NCBI RefSeq assembly: GCF_001905845.1
Contig: NZ_LIVZ01000017.1
Span: 1-64,000, forward strand
Reading direction: 5' to 3'
Source: Streptomyces sp. TSRI0107
Lineage (GTDB): Bacteria > Actinomycetota > Actinomycetes > Streptomycetales > Streptomycetaceae
DNA: 64,000 nucleotides
Positions 1 through 8,694 of this stretch are shown one piece after another. The notes below the pieces were generated by a model. The model worked only from the letters and a program-made list of their open reading frames with translations. It was not told the DNA's origin and made no database searches. Within the stretch, counting starts at the first letter, position 1. Each line of letters starts with the position of its first letter. A program made the translations under genes and the position numbers.

Positions 1-19
1 TCACAATAACAAACCAACA

Positions 20-56
20 CCCCACAACCCAGGCCCCACCACAACCCACCTGACCC
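20..56 (-). other. Potential G-quadruplex in C/A-rich stretch
   Basis: The + strand has five C-runs of three or four bases (20-23, 28-30, 34-37, 45-47, 54-56) separated by 3 to 7 bases, so the - strand carries five matching G-runs. That fits the usual loop rule for an intramolecular G-quadruplex. The first 60 bases contain almost no G on the + strand. The motif lies about 120 bp beyond the stop of the leftward dehydrogenase gene and could form in its 3' transcript. No gene is visible between 1 and 173. A weak hairpin (94-100 with 112-118) sits in between. Confidence 0.5.
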
Positions 57-173
57 ACCATCACCCCAGGTCAGAGCAGTACAGAACACGGCCAACCGGC
101 CGTATGACAAAGCCGGTTGCCGCCGGCGCGGGCAGTACGCCGCACCGGCCGCAACCGGCCGTCAGCGAGAAGT

Positions 174-1208
174 TCAGGGCTGTACGAGCACCTTCAGCGC
201 CTCGCGGTCCGCCATCGCCCGGTATCCGTGCGGGACTTGCTCGAGGCCGATGGTCCGGTCGAAGACCCGCCCCGGCTCGACACGGCCCTCCAGCACGTCG
301 GGCATGAGCTCTTCGATGTAGGCGCGGGTGGGGGCGACGCCTCCGGTGAGGGTGACGTTGCGGTTGAACACGTCGAATCCGACGGGGCCTTCGAGGTACT
401 GGGGCACACCGACGCGACTGACGGTGCCGCCGTCGCGCACGACGCCGAACGCCGTCTCCAGCGCGGTGAGGCTGCCGACGCACTCCAGTACCGCGTGCGT
501 GCCCTGATCGCCCGTCAGTTCCCGCAGCCGCTCTACGCCTTCGTCGCCGCGCTCGGCGATCACCTCGGTGGCGCCGAACTCAAGCCCCAGGTCGGTACGA
601 GCTTTATGACGCCCCATCAGGATGATGCGCTCGGCCCCCAGGCGCTTGGCGGCGAGGACACCCGACAGTCCGACGGCGCCGTCACCGATGACCGTGACCG
701 TCGTCCGGGGGCCGACTCCCGCGGTCACGGCGGCGTGGTGGCCGGTGGCGAACACGTCGGAGAGGGTGAGGAGGGACGGCAGCAGCGCGGAGTCGGCCGC
801 GACCGGCAGCTTCACCAACGTGCCCTCGGCGTAGGGCACTCGGACCGCCTCGCCCTGGCCGCCGTCCACGCCGTCCAGGCCCCACAGACCGCCGTGCGCG
901 CAGGAAGTGTGCAGACCTTCCGTGCAGAAAGTGCAGGTGTTGTCGGCGTACATGAACGGAGCCACCACAAGGTCGCCCACCTTCAACTCCGATATCCCGG
1001 CACCGATTTCCTCGACCACACCGATGAACTCGTGGCCGATACGCATGCCTTCCTCGGAAGGGGGCATGGCGGCATAGTGCAGCAGGTCCGTGCCGCAGAT
1101 GGCGGAACGCAGCACGCGCACGACGGCATCGGTGGGTTCCTGCACCCGAGGATCGGCAACGTCCACGACTCGTACGTCGTCGGCACCGTAGATAACAGTC
1201 GCTCGCAT
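174..1208 (-). CDS. Zinc-dependent alcohol dehydrogenase family protein
   Basis: This 344-residue protein is a medium-chain dehydrogenase/reductase. The N-terminal GroES-like half has the catalytic zinc pattern C-G-T-D (near residue 38) and a G-H-E motif (near 58). A Cys-rich segment around residues 91-104 resembles the structural zinc lobe but shows only three Cys. The Rossmann half carries a V-I-G-D-G-A-V-G nucleotide-binding loop near residue 173. Expected chemistry is NAD(P)-dependent oxidation of an alcohol or reduction of an aldehyde or quinone in the cytoplasm; the substrate cannot be read. It is divergent from the amine oxidase gene with about 140 bp between starts. Since amine oxidases release aldehydes, a metabolic link is possible but is inference only. 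Confidence 0.9.
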   Translation of the reverse strand: MRATVIYGADDVRVVDVADPRVQEPTDAVVRVLRSAICGTDLLHYAAMPPSEEGMRIGHEFIGVVEEIGAGISELKVGDLVVAPFMYADNTCTFCTEGLHTSCAHGGLWGLDGVDGGQGEAVRVPYAEGTLVKLPVAADSALLPSLLTLSDVFATGHHAAVTAGVGPRTTVTVIGDGAVGLSGVLAAKRLGAERIILMGRHKARTDLGLEFGATEVIAERGDEGVERLRELTGDQGTHAVLECVGSLTALETAFGVVRDGGTVSRVGVPQYLEGPVGFDVFNRNVTLTGGVAPTRAYIEELMPDVLEGRVEPGRVFDRTIGLEQVPHGYRAMADREALKVLVQP

Positions 1209-1349
1209 CAGTCTTTCCGATCAGGTCGGTTCATCGTTGTCGGCGGACTCGGGCCGGGGTGGAACAGCCCTCTGAGCTGGGCCGAAGGTAACATGCCCGC
1301 TGCTCGGCGCCCTCGGGCGAATCCCACCGCTGAAAGGTGCACCTCCTTC

Positions 1350-3290
1350 GTGACTGACCGCGCGCTGATTTCGACTCCGCCCCCGCATCCGATCGCCATG
1401 CTGACCGCCGAGGAGGTGGACGCGGTACGCGCCATCCTCGATGCGGCCGGAAAGCTGGGGCCTTCGGTGCGGTTCGTGTCCGTCATACCGGAAGAGCCGA
1501 ACAAGGCGGACCTGCTCGCGTTCACACCGGGTTCAACGGTGGACCGTGTCATGAGAGTTCAGCTTCTGGACCGCGCCGACGGCGCGTCTTTCGAGGCGCT
1601 CGTCTCGGTCACCCGCGGCTGCGTCGACTCCTTCGAGCGACTGGACACCTCGCGGAGCCAGCTCCCCATCCTCAACGAGGAGTTCGTGGCCGTTCAGGAA
1701 ATCCTCGACAACGACCCCGGTTGGAAAGAGGCGTTGGCGCGCCGCGGCCTCACCACCGAGACGGTATTGGCCACTTCGCTCTCGGCCGGCCACTACGGCA
1801 TTCCCGGCGAGGACGGCCACCGCATCGTCCGCGCCTTCGGATTCGACCAGCCCCGCAAGACCGACCTGCCCTGGGGACAGCCCATCGACGGACTGGTCGC
1901 CTATGTCGACCTGACCGAGGGCAGGGTGCGCGAAATCATCGACCACGCGGTGATCCCCGTTCCGCAGGACCCCGGGAACTTCCACGATCCCGAGTACACC
2001 GGCCCGCACCGCACTTCGCTGAAGCCGATCGAGATCACCCAGCCGGAAGGCGTCAGCTTCTCCGTGGAGGACAATCTCGTCCGCTGGGAGAACTGGACGC
2101 TGCGGCTCGGCTACAACGTGCGCGAAGGGCTGACGCTGCACGACATCTCGTTCTTCGACAAGAGCCGGGACCGGCACCGCTCGGTGATCCACCGCGCCTC
2201 GATCGCCGAAATGATCGTCCCCTACGCCGACCCCTCTCCGACGCGCTTCTGGCAGAACTATTTCGACCAGGGCGAGTACCTCTTCGGCCGGTACGGCAAT
2301 CCGCTGGAGCTGGGCTGCGACTGCCTGGGCGAGATCCACTACATCGACGCGGTGATCGCCGACGAGGAAGGTCTGCCGCTGACCATTCCCAACACGATCT
2401 GCATGCACGAGGAGGACTTCGGCGTGCTGTGGAAGCACACCGACCTCCTCGTCGGCGTGCGGGAGACCCGCCGGCAGCGGCGCCTGGTCATCTCCTTCTT
2501 CACCACGGTCGGCAACTACGACTACGGCTTCTACTGGTACCTGTACCTCGACGGCACGATCGGCTTCGAGGCGAAGGCGACCGGCATCGTCTTCACCTCC
2601 GGCTACCAGGAGGAGCGCGGCGCCTACACCTCCGAGGTCGCCCCGGGTCTGGGCGCGCCCTTCCACCAGCACCTGTTCTGCGCCCGGCTCGACATGGCGG
2701 TGGACGGCCGGCGCAACGCCGTCGACGAGGTCGAGGTGGCGCGGATCCCGATGGGCGAGGGGAACCCGTACGGGAACGCGTTCGGTCGCCGGGTGACCCG
2801 GCTGGTCTCCGAGCAGGCGGCGAAGCGCGACGCCAACCCGGCCGCCAACCGGGAGTGGCACGTCGTGAACCCCGAGTCCACCAACCATCTCGGGCAGCCC
2901 GTCGGATACGCGCTCGTCCCGGAGGGCCTGCCCACCCTGCTCGCCGACGAGCGGTCCTCGATCGCGGCCCGCGCCGAGTTCGCCCGCCACCACCTGTGGG
3001 TGACCCGGCACGCCGACGACGAGCGCTACCCGGCCGGGTACCTGGTGAACCAGCATCGCGGCGGCGCCGGCCTGCCCGCCTGGACGAAGGCGGACCGCGG
3101 CATCGACGGCGAGGACATCGTGCTGTGGCACACCTTCGGCCTCACCCACTGGCCGCGTCCGGAGGACTGGCCGATCATGCCGGTCGACTGCACCGGCTTC
3201 ACGCTGAAGCCGGTCGGCTTCTTCGACCGCAACCCGACGCTGGACGTACCGCCCGGCAGCACCGGGGGCCACTGCCACGGCGGCGCCTGA
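1350..3290 (+). CDS. Copper-containing primary amine oxidase
   Basis: This protein of about 646 residues matches the length of the copper/topaquinone amine oxidases, which oxidise primary amines to aldehydes with release of ammonia and peroxide. The key residues are all present. Tyr390 lies in the G-N-Y-D-Y topaquinone motif. Asp306 in F-D-Q-G-E-Y is the likely catalytic base. The copper ligands are His439 and His441 (H-Q-H) plus His600 (T-H-W-P). No signal peptide is visible, so a cytoplasmic location is likely. I chose the GTG at 1350 because it is preceded by a purine-rich GAAAGG and gives the family length; an ATG at 1398 is the alternative. The open frame extends far upstream, but that part is the antisense of the dehydrogenase gene. 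Confidence 0.93.
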   Translation: MTDRALISTPPPHPIAMLTAEEVDAVRAILDAAGKLGPSVRFVSVIPEEPNKADLLAFTPGSTVDRVMRVQLLDRADGASFEALVSVTRGCVDSFERLDTSRSQLPILNEEFVAVQEILDNDPGWKEALARRGLTTETVLATSLSAGHYGIPGEDGHRIVRAFGFDQPRKTDLPWGQPIDGLVAYVDLTEGRVREIIDHAVIPVPQDPGNFHDPEYTGPHRTSLKPIEITQPEGVSFSVEDNLVRWENWTLRLGYNVREGLTLHDISFFDKSRDRHRSVIHRASIAEMIVPYADPSPTRFWQNYFDQGEYLFGRYGNPLELGCDCLGEIHYIDAVIADEEGLPLTIPNTICMHEEDFGVLWKHTDLLVGVRETRRQRRLVISFFTTVGNYDYGFYWYLYLDGTIGFEAKATGIVFTSGYQEERGAYTSEVAPGLGAPFHQHLFCARLDMAVDGRRNAVDEVEVARIPMGEGNPYGNAFGRRVTRLVSEQAAKRDANPAANREWHVVNPESTNHLGQPVGYALVPEGLPTLLADERSSIAARAEFARHHLWVTRHADDERYPAGYLVNQHRGGAGLPAWTKADRGIDGEDIVLWHTFGLTHWPRPEDWPIMPVDCTGFTLKPVGFFDRNPTLDVPPGSTGGHCHGGA

Positions 3291-3314
3291 GACACGGCGC
3301 CGAAGGGTGACGGC

Positions 3315-3343
3315 GGACGCGACGGGCCTGGCCGGTCGCGTCC
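3315..3343. terminator. Bidirectional hairpin between convergent genes
   Basis: The 9-bp inverted repeat GGACGCGAC / GTCGCGTCC with an 11-nt loop lies between the convergent stops of the amine oxidase (3290) and the SMI1-type gene (3353). There is no T-run, which is common for terminators in this GC range. Confidence 0.55.
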
Positions 3344-3352
3344 ACGCCCCGG

Positions 3353-3946
3353 TCAGCGCCGGCGGATGATCTCCGCGTTCGGACGGAACCGGGTCCGCTC
3401 CTCCGGATCGACGACGTCGTCGCGGTCGGTGAAGTAGTACGACGTCGTCGTGCCGGCCACCACGTCGAGGAGGAACCGGCCGCACGGCACCGGATGCGCC
3501 TCCCAGAGGGGCCCGCGTCCCTCGTTGAGGATCACGGTCCAGTCCTCCGGGGCGACGCCGGGCCGGACCAGCCAGTACAGGACGTGTCCCGAGCCTTCCA
3601 CGTACGCCCAGGGCACCAGCCCGGCATCGCCGTCGGCCAGCTCCGCCGGCTTCTCCTCGCCCGCCTCCCAGAGGTCCGCGAGGATCTCCGCGCGCTCCGC
3701 GCTCTGGGCGACCAGGTCGTACATGGGCTCCGGGCAGCCCGGTTCCAGCAGCCACAGCTCCCCGGCGAACACCCCGCCGCCGTAGGCCTCGACGAGCCGC
3801 TTGTAGTCGGCGGGCAGGGCACGGCCCAGTTCCCGTTCCACGGCGTCCCACTCGACGCTCCGCCCGGCACCGGCCGGCGGCGGACAGATCCGCATCAGCT
3901 CGTCGACGGCGTCCGGGGCCGCACCCGGCTGTATCTCCCTCGGCAT
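3353..3946 (-). CDS. SMI1/KNR4 family protein
   Basis: This 197-residue soluble protein has the SMI1/KNR4 (SUKH) layout. It starts with a helical region ending in L-P-A-D-Y-K-R-L-V-E-A-Y-G-G-G, which is the family hallmark, followed by short beta segments rich in W and G. SUKH proteins are often immunity partners of polymorphic toxins, but many in Streptomyces are free-standing. No toxin gene is adjacent, so the role is unknown. The ATG at 3946 is chosen because AGGGTGG lies just upstream. The open frame continues upstream through the terminator of the next gene, and that portion is not credible as coding sequence. Confidence 0.75.
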   Translation of the reverse strand: MPREIQPGAAPDAVDELMRICPPPAGAGRSVEWDAVERELGRALPADYKRLVEAYGGGVFAGELWLLEPGCPEPMYDLVAQSAERAEILADLWEAGEEKPAELADGDAGLVPWAYVEGSGHVLYWLVRPGVAPEDWTVILNEGRGPLWEAHPVPCGRFLLDVVAGTTTSYYFTDRDDVVDPEERTRFRPNAEIIRRR

Positions 3947-3983
3947 GGCGTCCACCCTGCACCATCCCCGGCGGGGACACGAA

Positions 3984-4016
3984 CGGACCCGCCCCCCTAT
4001 GCGAGGGGCGGGTCCG
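3984..4016 (-). terminator. Hairpin terminator of the methyltransferase gene
   Basis: The 12-bp perfect stem CGGACCCGCCCC / GGGGCGGGTCCG has a 9-nt loop and begins 11 nt beyond the stop of the leftward methyltransferase gene. It separates that gene from the SMI1-type gene. Confidence 0.7.
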
Positions 4017-4026
4017 AGGGGTCGCG

Positions 4027-4824
4027 TCAGTCCAGCGGCGAACGGCTGACCCGGATCTTGGACTGGCCGTGCGGCCGCTTCTCCCAGTCGTCCATGAAAC
4101 GGGCGTGCAGCCCGTGGCGGCGGGCGAGGGTGAGGAGGGTTTCGGTGCGGTAGTAGAAGTCCTCGCGCAGCACCTGGTGTTCGGTGCCCTCGGTGCGGTC
4201 GAAGGTGAAGTCGAAGAAGCCGGTCGGTGTCAGCACCCGCCCCACGTTGGCCAGGCACTCCTCGATGACGTCCAGGGGCGAGTGGGAGAAGACGCTGTGC
4301 GCGTGGACGACGTCGAAGTGCTCGGCGGGCAGGAAGTCGAGCTTCAGGTCGCCGGTGATGGTCAGGTGCGGCAGCTTGTCCTGGAGTCCGCGCTCGGCGA
4401 GGGTCCGCTTCGCCGCGATGAGGATGTCCGGGGAGATGTCGATGCCGTAGTAGTTGCCGGTGTCGAGGTGGTCGATGAAGCGCCAGCCGCCGCGCAGGTT
4501 GCCGCAGCCGATGTCGAGCATGCGGTGCTCGGGGCGCAGCCCGTGTTCCAGCAGGTAGTCGAACTGCATCCGCCCCAGGGCGAGCCACCGGTCGTGGGTC
4601 TGGCTGCCGACCGCGGCGTCCGGGTCGCGGCGGGTGTCGGAGGCCATCACGGCCCGGTAGTAGCCGACGTGGTCGCGGTGCTTCAGGCGCAGCCAGGCGT
4701 CCCGGCCGGCGCGGCGCACGTAGGGGGCGATACGGCCGGGGTGGCGCAGGGCGTAGCCGACCTTGTGGGTCACGGCGGCGCGGTTGCTGCGCAGTTTCCT
4801 CGGTGCCTTGGCGTCTGCGGGCAT
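4027..4824 (-). CDS. Class I SAM-dependent methyltransferase
   Basis: This 265-residue protein contains the class I methyltransferase signature M-L-D-I-G-C-G-N-L-R-G-G near residue 100. A Y-Y-G-I-D-I-S strand 2 follows, then F-D-V-V-H-A-H-S-V-F-S-H, which is the usual motif preceding the active-site loop. The basic N-terminal extension of about 80 residues is not part of the fold. The ATG at 4824 is supported by GGAGG 8 to 12 nt upstream. The substrate cannot be deduced; the P-rich basic N-terminus and the S-H-S-P loop recall methyltransferases of cell-surface or sugar modification genes, but that is weak. It is followed by a clear terminator. Confidence 0.85.
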   Translation of the reverse strand: MPADAKAPRKLRSNRAAVTHKVGYALRHPGRIAPYVRRAGRDAWLRLKHRDHVGYYRAVMASDTRRDPDAAVGSQTHDRWLALGRMQFDYLLEHGLRPEHRMLDIGCGNLRGGWRFIDHLDTGNYYGIDISPDILIAAKRTLAERGLQDKLPHLTITGDLKLDFLPAEHFDVVHAHSVFSHSPLDVIEECLANVGRVLTPTGFFDFTFDRTEGTEHQVLREDFYYRTETLLTLARRHGLHARFMDDWEKRPHGQSKIRVSRSPLD

Positions 4825-4915
4825 GGCGAAGCGACCTCCGTACGCGAACAGGAACAGGGAGTGGATGCGGGAAGCGGGTGCCGAAGGGGACGGTGCGTAA
4901 GGAAATGGTGCGCGC

Positions 4916-5152
4916 TCAGGCGCGTCGGCGCAGGACGAGGACCGTGCCGAGGAGGAGGGCGACGGTGAGGCCGCCGAGCAGGGCGGTGTCGATCCACTGG
5001 AAGGTCCAGTGGTCGCCGGAGGGGTTGGCCTCGTAGAAGCGGTCCGCGGCGGGACCAGCAGGCGCGTCTTGTGGCTCAACACGGGGGTGGATCGGCAGCC
5101 GACGTTCATATTGCTGAACAGCAATCACATACACATGTATTGACGCGTCCAT
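4916..5152 (-). CDS. Small membrane protein or remnant of one
   Basis: The reading frame encodes 78 residues. The last 45 look like real protein: a D-H-W-T-F-Q-W-I segment, a single 20-residue membrane helix (A-L-L-G-G-L-T-V-A-L-L-L-G) and a terminal L-R-R-R-A anchor. The first 30 residues overlap the palindrome and probable promoter of the divergent lyase gene and look unnatural. It may therefore be a truncated or frameshifted remnant, or a real gene with an unusual start. No good ribosome binding site is visible. Confidence 0.35.
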   Translation of the reverse strand: MDASIHVYVIAVQQYERRLPIHPRVEPQDAPAGPAADRFYEANPSGDHWTFQWIDTALLGGLTVALLLGTVLVLRRRA

Positions 5153-5168
5153 AGCAAGCCCTTACCGT
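5110..5168 (+). promoter_or_regulatory. Palindromic operator and probable promoter of the lyase gene
   Basis: The perfect inverted repeat ATTGCTG-AA-CAGCAAT lies at 5110-5125. A second one, ATACA-CA-TGTAT, lies at 5129-5140. They are followed by a -35-like TTGACG (5140-5145) and a -10-like TACCGT (5163-5168) spaced 17 bp. The arrangement fits a regulated promoter for the secreted lyase whose ATG is at 5280. The cognate regulator is not encoded next to it. Confidence 0.5.
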
Positions 5169-5279
5169 CCCGTCGAAGGCCATTTCCGGCCCCCGCGGCG
5201 GCACCCGCACGCATCAACTGTTCATCCACTCGAACCGCTCCGCCGCAGGTTGCCACACAACCGAACTGGAGACGAACCG

Positions 5280-6869
5280 ATGCATCTGAGACCAGCCATC
5301 CCGGTGATCGCGTCCGCGGGCCTCCTGGCCGGCGCGCTCGTCGCACTGTCCGGCACCACCGCCCAGGCCGCCACCGTCCGCTACGAGGCCGAAACCTCCC
5401 CGGCGGTCTGCACCGGCACCATCGACTCCGACTGGACGGGCTACTCCGGCAACGGCTTCTGCAACGGCACCAACGCGAGCGGCGCGTACGTCCAGTTCAC
5501 GGCCGACGCCCCGGCCACCGGTACGGCCACCCTGCGGATCCGCTTCGCCAACGGCACGACCACGGCCCGCGCCGCCGCCCTCACCGTGAACGGCACCTCC
5601 GCCGGATCGCTGTCGTTCGAGTCCACGGGCGCCTGGGACACCTGGGCGACCAAGACGGTCACGGTGTCACTGACGTCCGGCAGCAACACCGTCCGTCTGA
5701 ACCCGACCGGCTCGGGCGGCCTGCCGAACATCGACTACGCCGAGGTGGAGACGACGGGCGGCACCACCCCGCCCCCCACCACCGGTGACGTCCTCTACGT
5801 CGCCCCCAACGGCACCGACGGCGCCGCCGGCACCCAGGCCTCCCCCACCACCCTCACCTCGGCGATCAGCCGCATCACCCCCGGCGGCACCATCTACGTC
5901 CGCGGCGGCACGTACAGCCACTCCCAGACCGTCACCATCCCGCCGGCCAAGAGCGGCACGGCGAGCGCCCGGACGAAGCTGACGGCGTACCCCGGCGAGA
6001 AGCCCGTCCTCAACTTCTCGGCGATGGCGGAGGCCGACTCCAACCGCGGACTCGCGCTGAACGGCGACTACTGGCACATCACCGGCCTCACCGTCGAACG
6101 CGCAGGCGACAACGGCATCTTCATCGGCGGCAGCAACAACATCGTCGAGCGCACGGTCACCCGCTACAACCGCGACACCGGCCTCCAGCTCTCCCGGATG
6201 TCCTCGACGACCCCCAGCTCCCAGTGGCCGTCGAACAACCTCATCCTCAGCGCGGAGTCCCACGACAACGCCGACTCCGACGGCGAGGACGCCGACGGCT
6301 TCGCCGCCAAGCTGACCTCCGGCCCCGGCAACGTCTTCCGGTACGCCGTCGCCCACAACAACATCGACGACGGCTGGGACCTCTACACCAAGCCCGACAC
6401 CGGCCCCATCGGCGCGGTCACCATCGAGGACTCCCTCGCCTACGAGAACGGCACCCTCAGCGACGGCTCCCAGGCCGGCAACGGCGACCGCAACGGCTAC
6501 AAGCTCGGCGGCGAGGACATCGAGGTCGACCACGTCATCCGCCGCAGCATCGCCTACGACAACGGCAAGCACGGCTTCACCTACAACAGCAACCCCGGCA
6601 CGATGACGGTGTCCGGCAACATCAGCGTCGACAACGCCCAGCGCAACTTCAACTTCGACGCCGGCACCTCGGTGTTCCGCGACAACACCTCCTGCCGGAG
6701 CTCCGGTGGCACCAACGACCGCATCATCGGAAGCTCCGACTCCACCAACCAGTTCTGGAGCGGCACCAACGGCTCCCGCTGCGCCTCCTACTCCGGCGCC
6801 CTCGGCTGGTCGTACGCCTCGGACGGGCGACTGGTGGTGACGTTCGGCGGCAGGCAGGTCACCTGGTGA
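5280..6869 (+). CDS. Secreted pectate-lyase-like protein with CBM
   Basis: This 529-residue protein begins with a Sec signal peptide ending near T-A-Q-A-A (about residue 34). Next is a beta-sandwich carbohydrate-binding module of the CBM6/CBM35 type (about 36-155, opening with R-Y-E-A-E-T). A T-P-P-P-T-T linker leads to a right-handed beta-helix domain. The segments D-D-G-W-D-L-Y-T-K and R-N-G-Y-K-L-G-G match polysaccharide lyase family 9 (PelL/PelX type). Pectate or another acidic plant polysaccharide is the expected substrate, cleaved outside the cell. GGAG eight bases before the ATG fixes the start. It is a monocistronic gene behind a palindromic promoter. Confidence 0.88.
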   Translation: MHLRPAIPVIASAGLLAGALVALSGTTAQAATVRYEAETSPAVCTGTIDSDWTGYSGNGFCNGTNASGAYVQFTADAPATGTATLRIRFANGTTTARAAALTVNGTSAGSLSFESTGAWDTWATKTVTVSLTSGSNTVRLNPTGSGGLPNIDYAEVETTGGTTPPPTTGDVLYVAPNGTDGAAGTQASPTTLTSAISRITPGGTIYVRGGTYSHSQTVTIPPAKSGTASARTKLTAYPGEKPVLNFSAMAEADSNRGLALNGDYWHITGLTVERAGDNGIFIGGSNNIVERTVTRYNRDTGLQLSRMSSTTPSSQWPSNNLILSAESHDNADSDGEDADGFAAKLTSGPGNVFRYAVAHNNIDDGWDLYTKPDTGPIGAVTIEDSLAYENGTLSDGSQAGNGDRNGYKLGGEDIEVDHVIRRSIAYDNGKHGFTYNSNPGTMTVSGNISVDNAQRNFNFDAGTSVFRDNTSCRSSGGTNDRIIGSSDSTNQFWSGTNGSRCASYSGALGWSYASDGRLVVTFGGRQVTW

Positions 6870-6958
6870 CAGCCGCTTCGCCCGGCAGGCGCTGAAGGCC
6901 CGGCGGCGGCCCGGAAAACCCGTACCCCGTGGCGCCCCGGCGCCCATACCGTGGCGCG

Positions 6959-7492
6959 ATGACGACTCAGGTGATCGTGCTCAACGGTGGCTCCAGTTCG
7001 GGGAAGTCCGGGATCGTCCGGTGTCTGCAGGCGGTGCTGCCGGAGCCGTGGCTGGCCCTCGGGACGGACACGCTGGTCGACGCGTTGCCGGCGGCCATGC
7101 GGGCCTCGGACGGCGGGATCGAGTTCGCCCCGGACGGTGAGGTGATCGTCGGGCCGGAGTTCCGGGCGCTGGAGGCGGCATGGATCGCGGGTGTCGCAGC
7201 GATGGCCCGGGCCGGCGCGCGGGTCGTCGTCGACGAGGTGTTCCTCGGCGGGGCCGGCTCGCAGGCGGAGTGGCTGAAGGCGCTGAGCGGACTGCGCGTG
7301 CTGTGGGTCGGCGTCCGGTGCGACGCGGCCGTCGCCGCCGGGCGGGAGGTCGCCCGCGGTGACCGGGTCGTCGGGATGGCCGCGGCCCAGGCCGACCTGG
7401 TCCACCGGGGCGTCTCCTACGACCTGGAGGTGGACACCACCCACGCGGAGGCGCTGGACTGCGCCCGGACCATCGCCGCGCACGTCAAGTGA
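6959..7492 (+). CDS. cpt: Chloramphenicol 3-O-phosphotransferase family protein
   Basis: This 177-residue kinase closely resembles the chloramphenicol phosphotransferase of the chloramphenicol producer S. venezuelae, from memory of that protein. A Walker A loop G-G-S-S-S-G-K-S spans residues 10-17. Asp37, the proposed catalytic base, is kept in L-G-T-D. The core G-P-E-F-R-A-L-E, V-L-W-V-G-V-R-C-D and R-G-D-R-V are conserved. The enzyme would use ATP to phosphorylate the primary hydroxyl of chloramphenicol and so inactivate it. No chloramphenicol biosynthetic genes are visible here, so it is either a resistance gene or a housekeeping relative with another substrate. Confidence 0.87.
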   Translation: MTTQVIVLNGGSSSGKSGIVRCLQAVLPEPWLALGTDTLVDALPAAMRASDGGIEFAPDGEVIVGPEFRALEAAWIAGVAAMARAGARVVVDEVFLGGAGSQAEWLKALSGLRVLWVGVRCDAAVAAGREVARGDRVVGMAAAQADLVHRGVSYDLEVDTTHAEALDCARTIAAHVK

Positions 7493-7511
7493 TCCGCGGC
7501 CGGAACCCGGC

Positions 7512-8585
7512 CTACGGCACGCCCGCTGGGCGCCGCAGCGCGCCCAGCACCCAGCGCATGTGCTTGCGGTGGGTCACCACCAGGACCGGCACGCTCTCGT
7601 CCTCGCACTCCAGGACCAGCGCCTTGCCCCCGTAGTCGGGGAACCGGGGGTCGGTCCGGTAGGGCGGGCGGGCCCGGACCGGGGTGAGGGCCGGGGACGC
7701 CTCGCGGCGGAGGGCGGCGCCCGTCGGGTCGAGGGTCGTGGCGAGGCCGGTGGGACCGGCGGCCAGCATGCCGTCGGCGCGCGCGTACGGCACCTCGCCC
7801 ACGATCACCCCGGGGAAGACCCGCTCCTGGGCGGGGAAGGCCGGGGTGACGGCGACCGTGTCGTCGCCGCTCTCCCTGCGCCGTACGACCCGTACGGCCA
7901 CCGCGCACACCGCCACTACCACCGGGATGGCCGCGCCGACCACCAGGAACGCCTCACCGGGGCTGGCGGTGGGCCAGGGTGCGAGGGCACCGACCCCGGC
8001 GAGGAACACCACGCCCAGGAGCGGGGTGCCGAACTGCCAGGAGTAGGCCCGGCGGGAGATCTGGTGGCGCCGGCGCCACCAGGCCGTGACCACCAGGAAA
8101 CCCAGCCCGTAGAGGCCGACACCGAGACCCCACGCGCAGAACAGCCGCCAGTCCCCGCGCGGGTCGGCGCTCGTGTAGGCGCGCTGGCCCGGGAAGTCGA
8201 CATAGCGGATCTGGTCCCGCCAGTACGTGACGTCGACGCGAGCGCCGGGGTGGGCGCCCGGGTAGTTGTGCTCGTAGCCCCGCAGCCGGGTCCGGCTGGA
8301 CTTCCCGTCGACCTGGTCCAGGTACAGCCAGAAGGGGGCCGACCGCCGGCCCTTCTTCCGCTCCGTCCGCTCGATGCGCGCGGTGACCGTCCGCAGGCAG
8401 TCGTCGCCGCGGTCGCCCGGCGCGCAGGCGACGGCCGCGCGGAAGGCACGCTCGTCGTCGAGCGCGCCGCGCAGCGGGACGATCAGCACGAACGCCGAGA
8501 TCAGCGCGCACACGACGCCGATCGCCACCGCGGCGCGCAGGTGCACGACGGTCCTCGGTGGGCGGGAGATGGCCGGGGTCGTCAT
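7512..8585 (-). CDS. Four-helix membrane protein of unknown function
   Basis: This protein of about 357 residues has an N-terminal membrane helix (15-36) and an extracytoplasmic domain of roughly 100 residues containing Cys pairs (A-C-A-P-G-D and D-D-C-L-R). Three further helices lie between residues 145 and 245, and the C-terminal domain of about 110 residues is probably cytoplasmic. The layout (extracellular beta domain flanked by helices) resembles DUF3592-like membrane proteins, but I do not recognise a specific family. The ATG at 8585 has AGGATGAG upstream. It is convergent with the phosphotransferase gene, with only 19 bp between stops. Confidence 0.75.
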   Translation of the reverse strand: MTTPAISRPPRTVVHLRAAVAIGVVCALISAFVLIVPLRGALDDERAFRAAVACAPGDRGDDCLRTVTARIERTERKKGRRSAPFWLYLDQVDGKSSRTRLRGYEHNYPGAHPGARVDVTYWRDQIRYVDFPGQRAYTSADPRGDWRLFCAWGLGVGLYGLGFLVVTAWWRRRHQISRRAYSWQFGTPLLGVVFLAGVGALAPWPTASPGEAFLVVGAAIPVVVAVCAVAVRVVRRRESGDDTVAVTPAFPAQERVFPGVIVGEVPYARADGMLAAGPTGLATTLDPTGAALRREASPALTPVRARPPYRTDPRFPDYGGKALVLECEDESVPVLVVTHRKHMRWVLGALRRPAGVP

Positions 8586-8694
8586 GGGCTCATCCTGCGG
8601 CACCGAGGCGGCGGCGGACACGGCGGGGTCGGGCACCCTTCGACGACGGTTCACTGCCGGGGACCGGCAATCCGCCGCTGCCGGGCGGTCCCGC

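Noticed and set aside
117..1349. Upstream extension of the amine oxidase frame to 1057 residues
   Set aside because: It lies wholly antisense to the dehydrogenase gene and encodes low-complexity shadow sequence; the family length fits the GTG at 1350.
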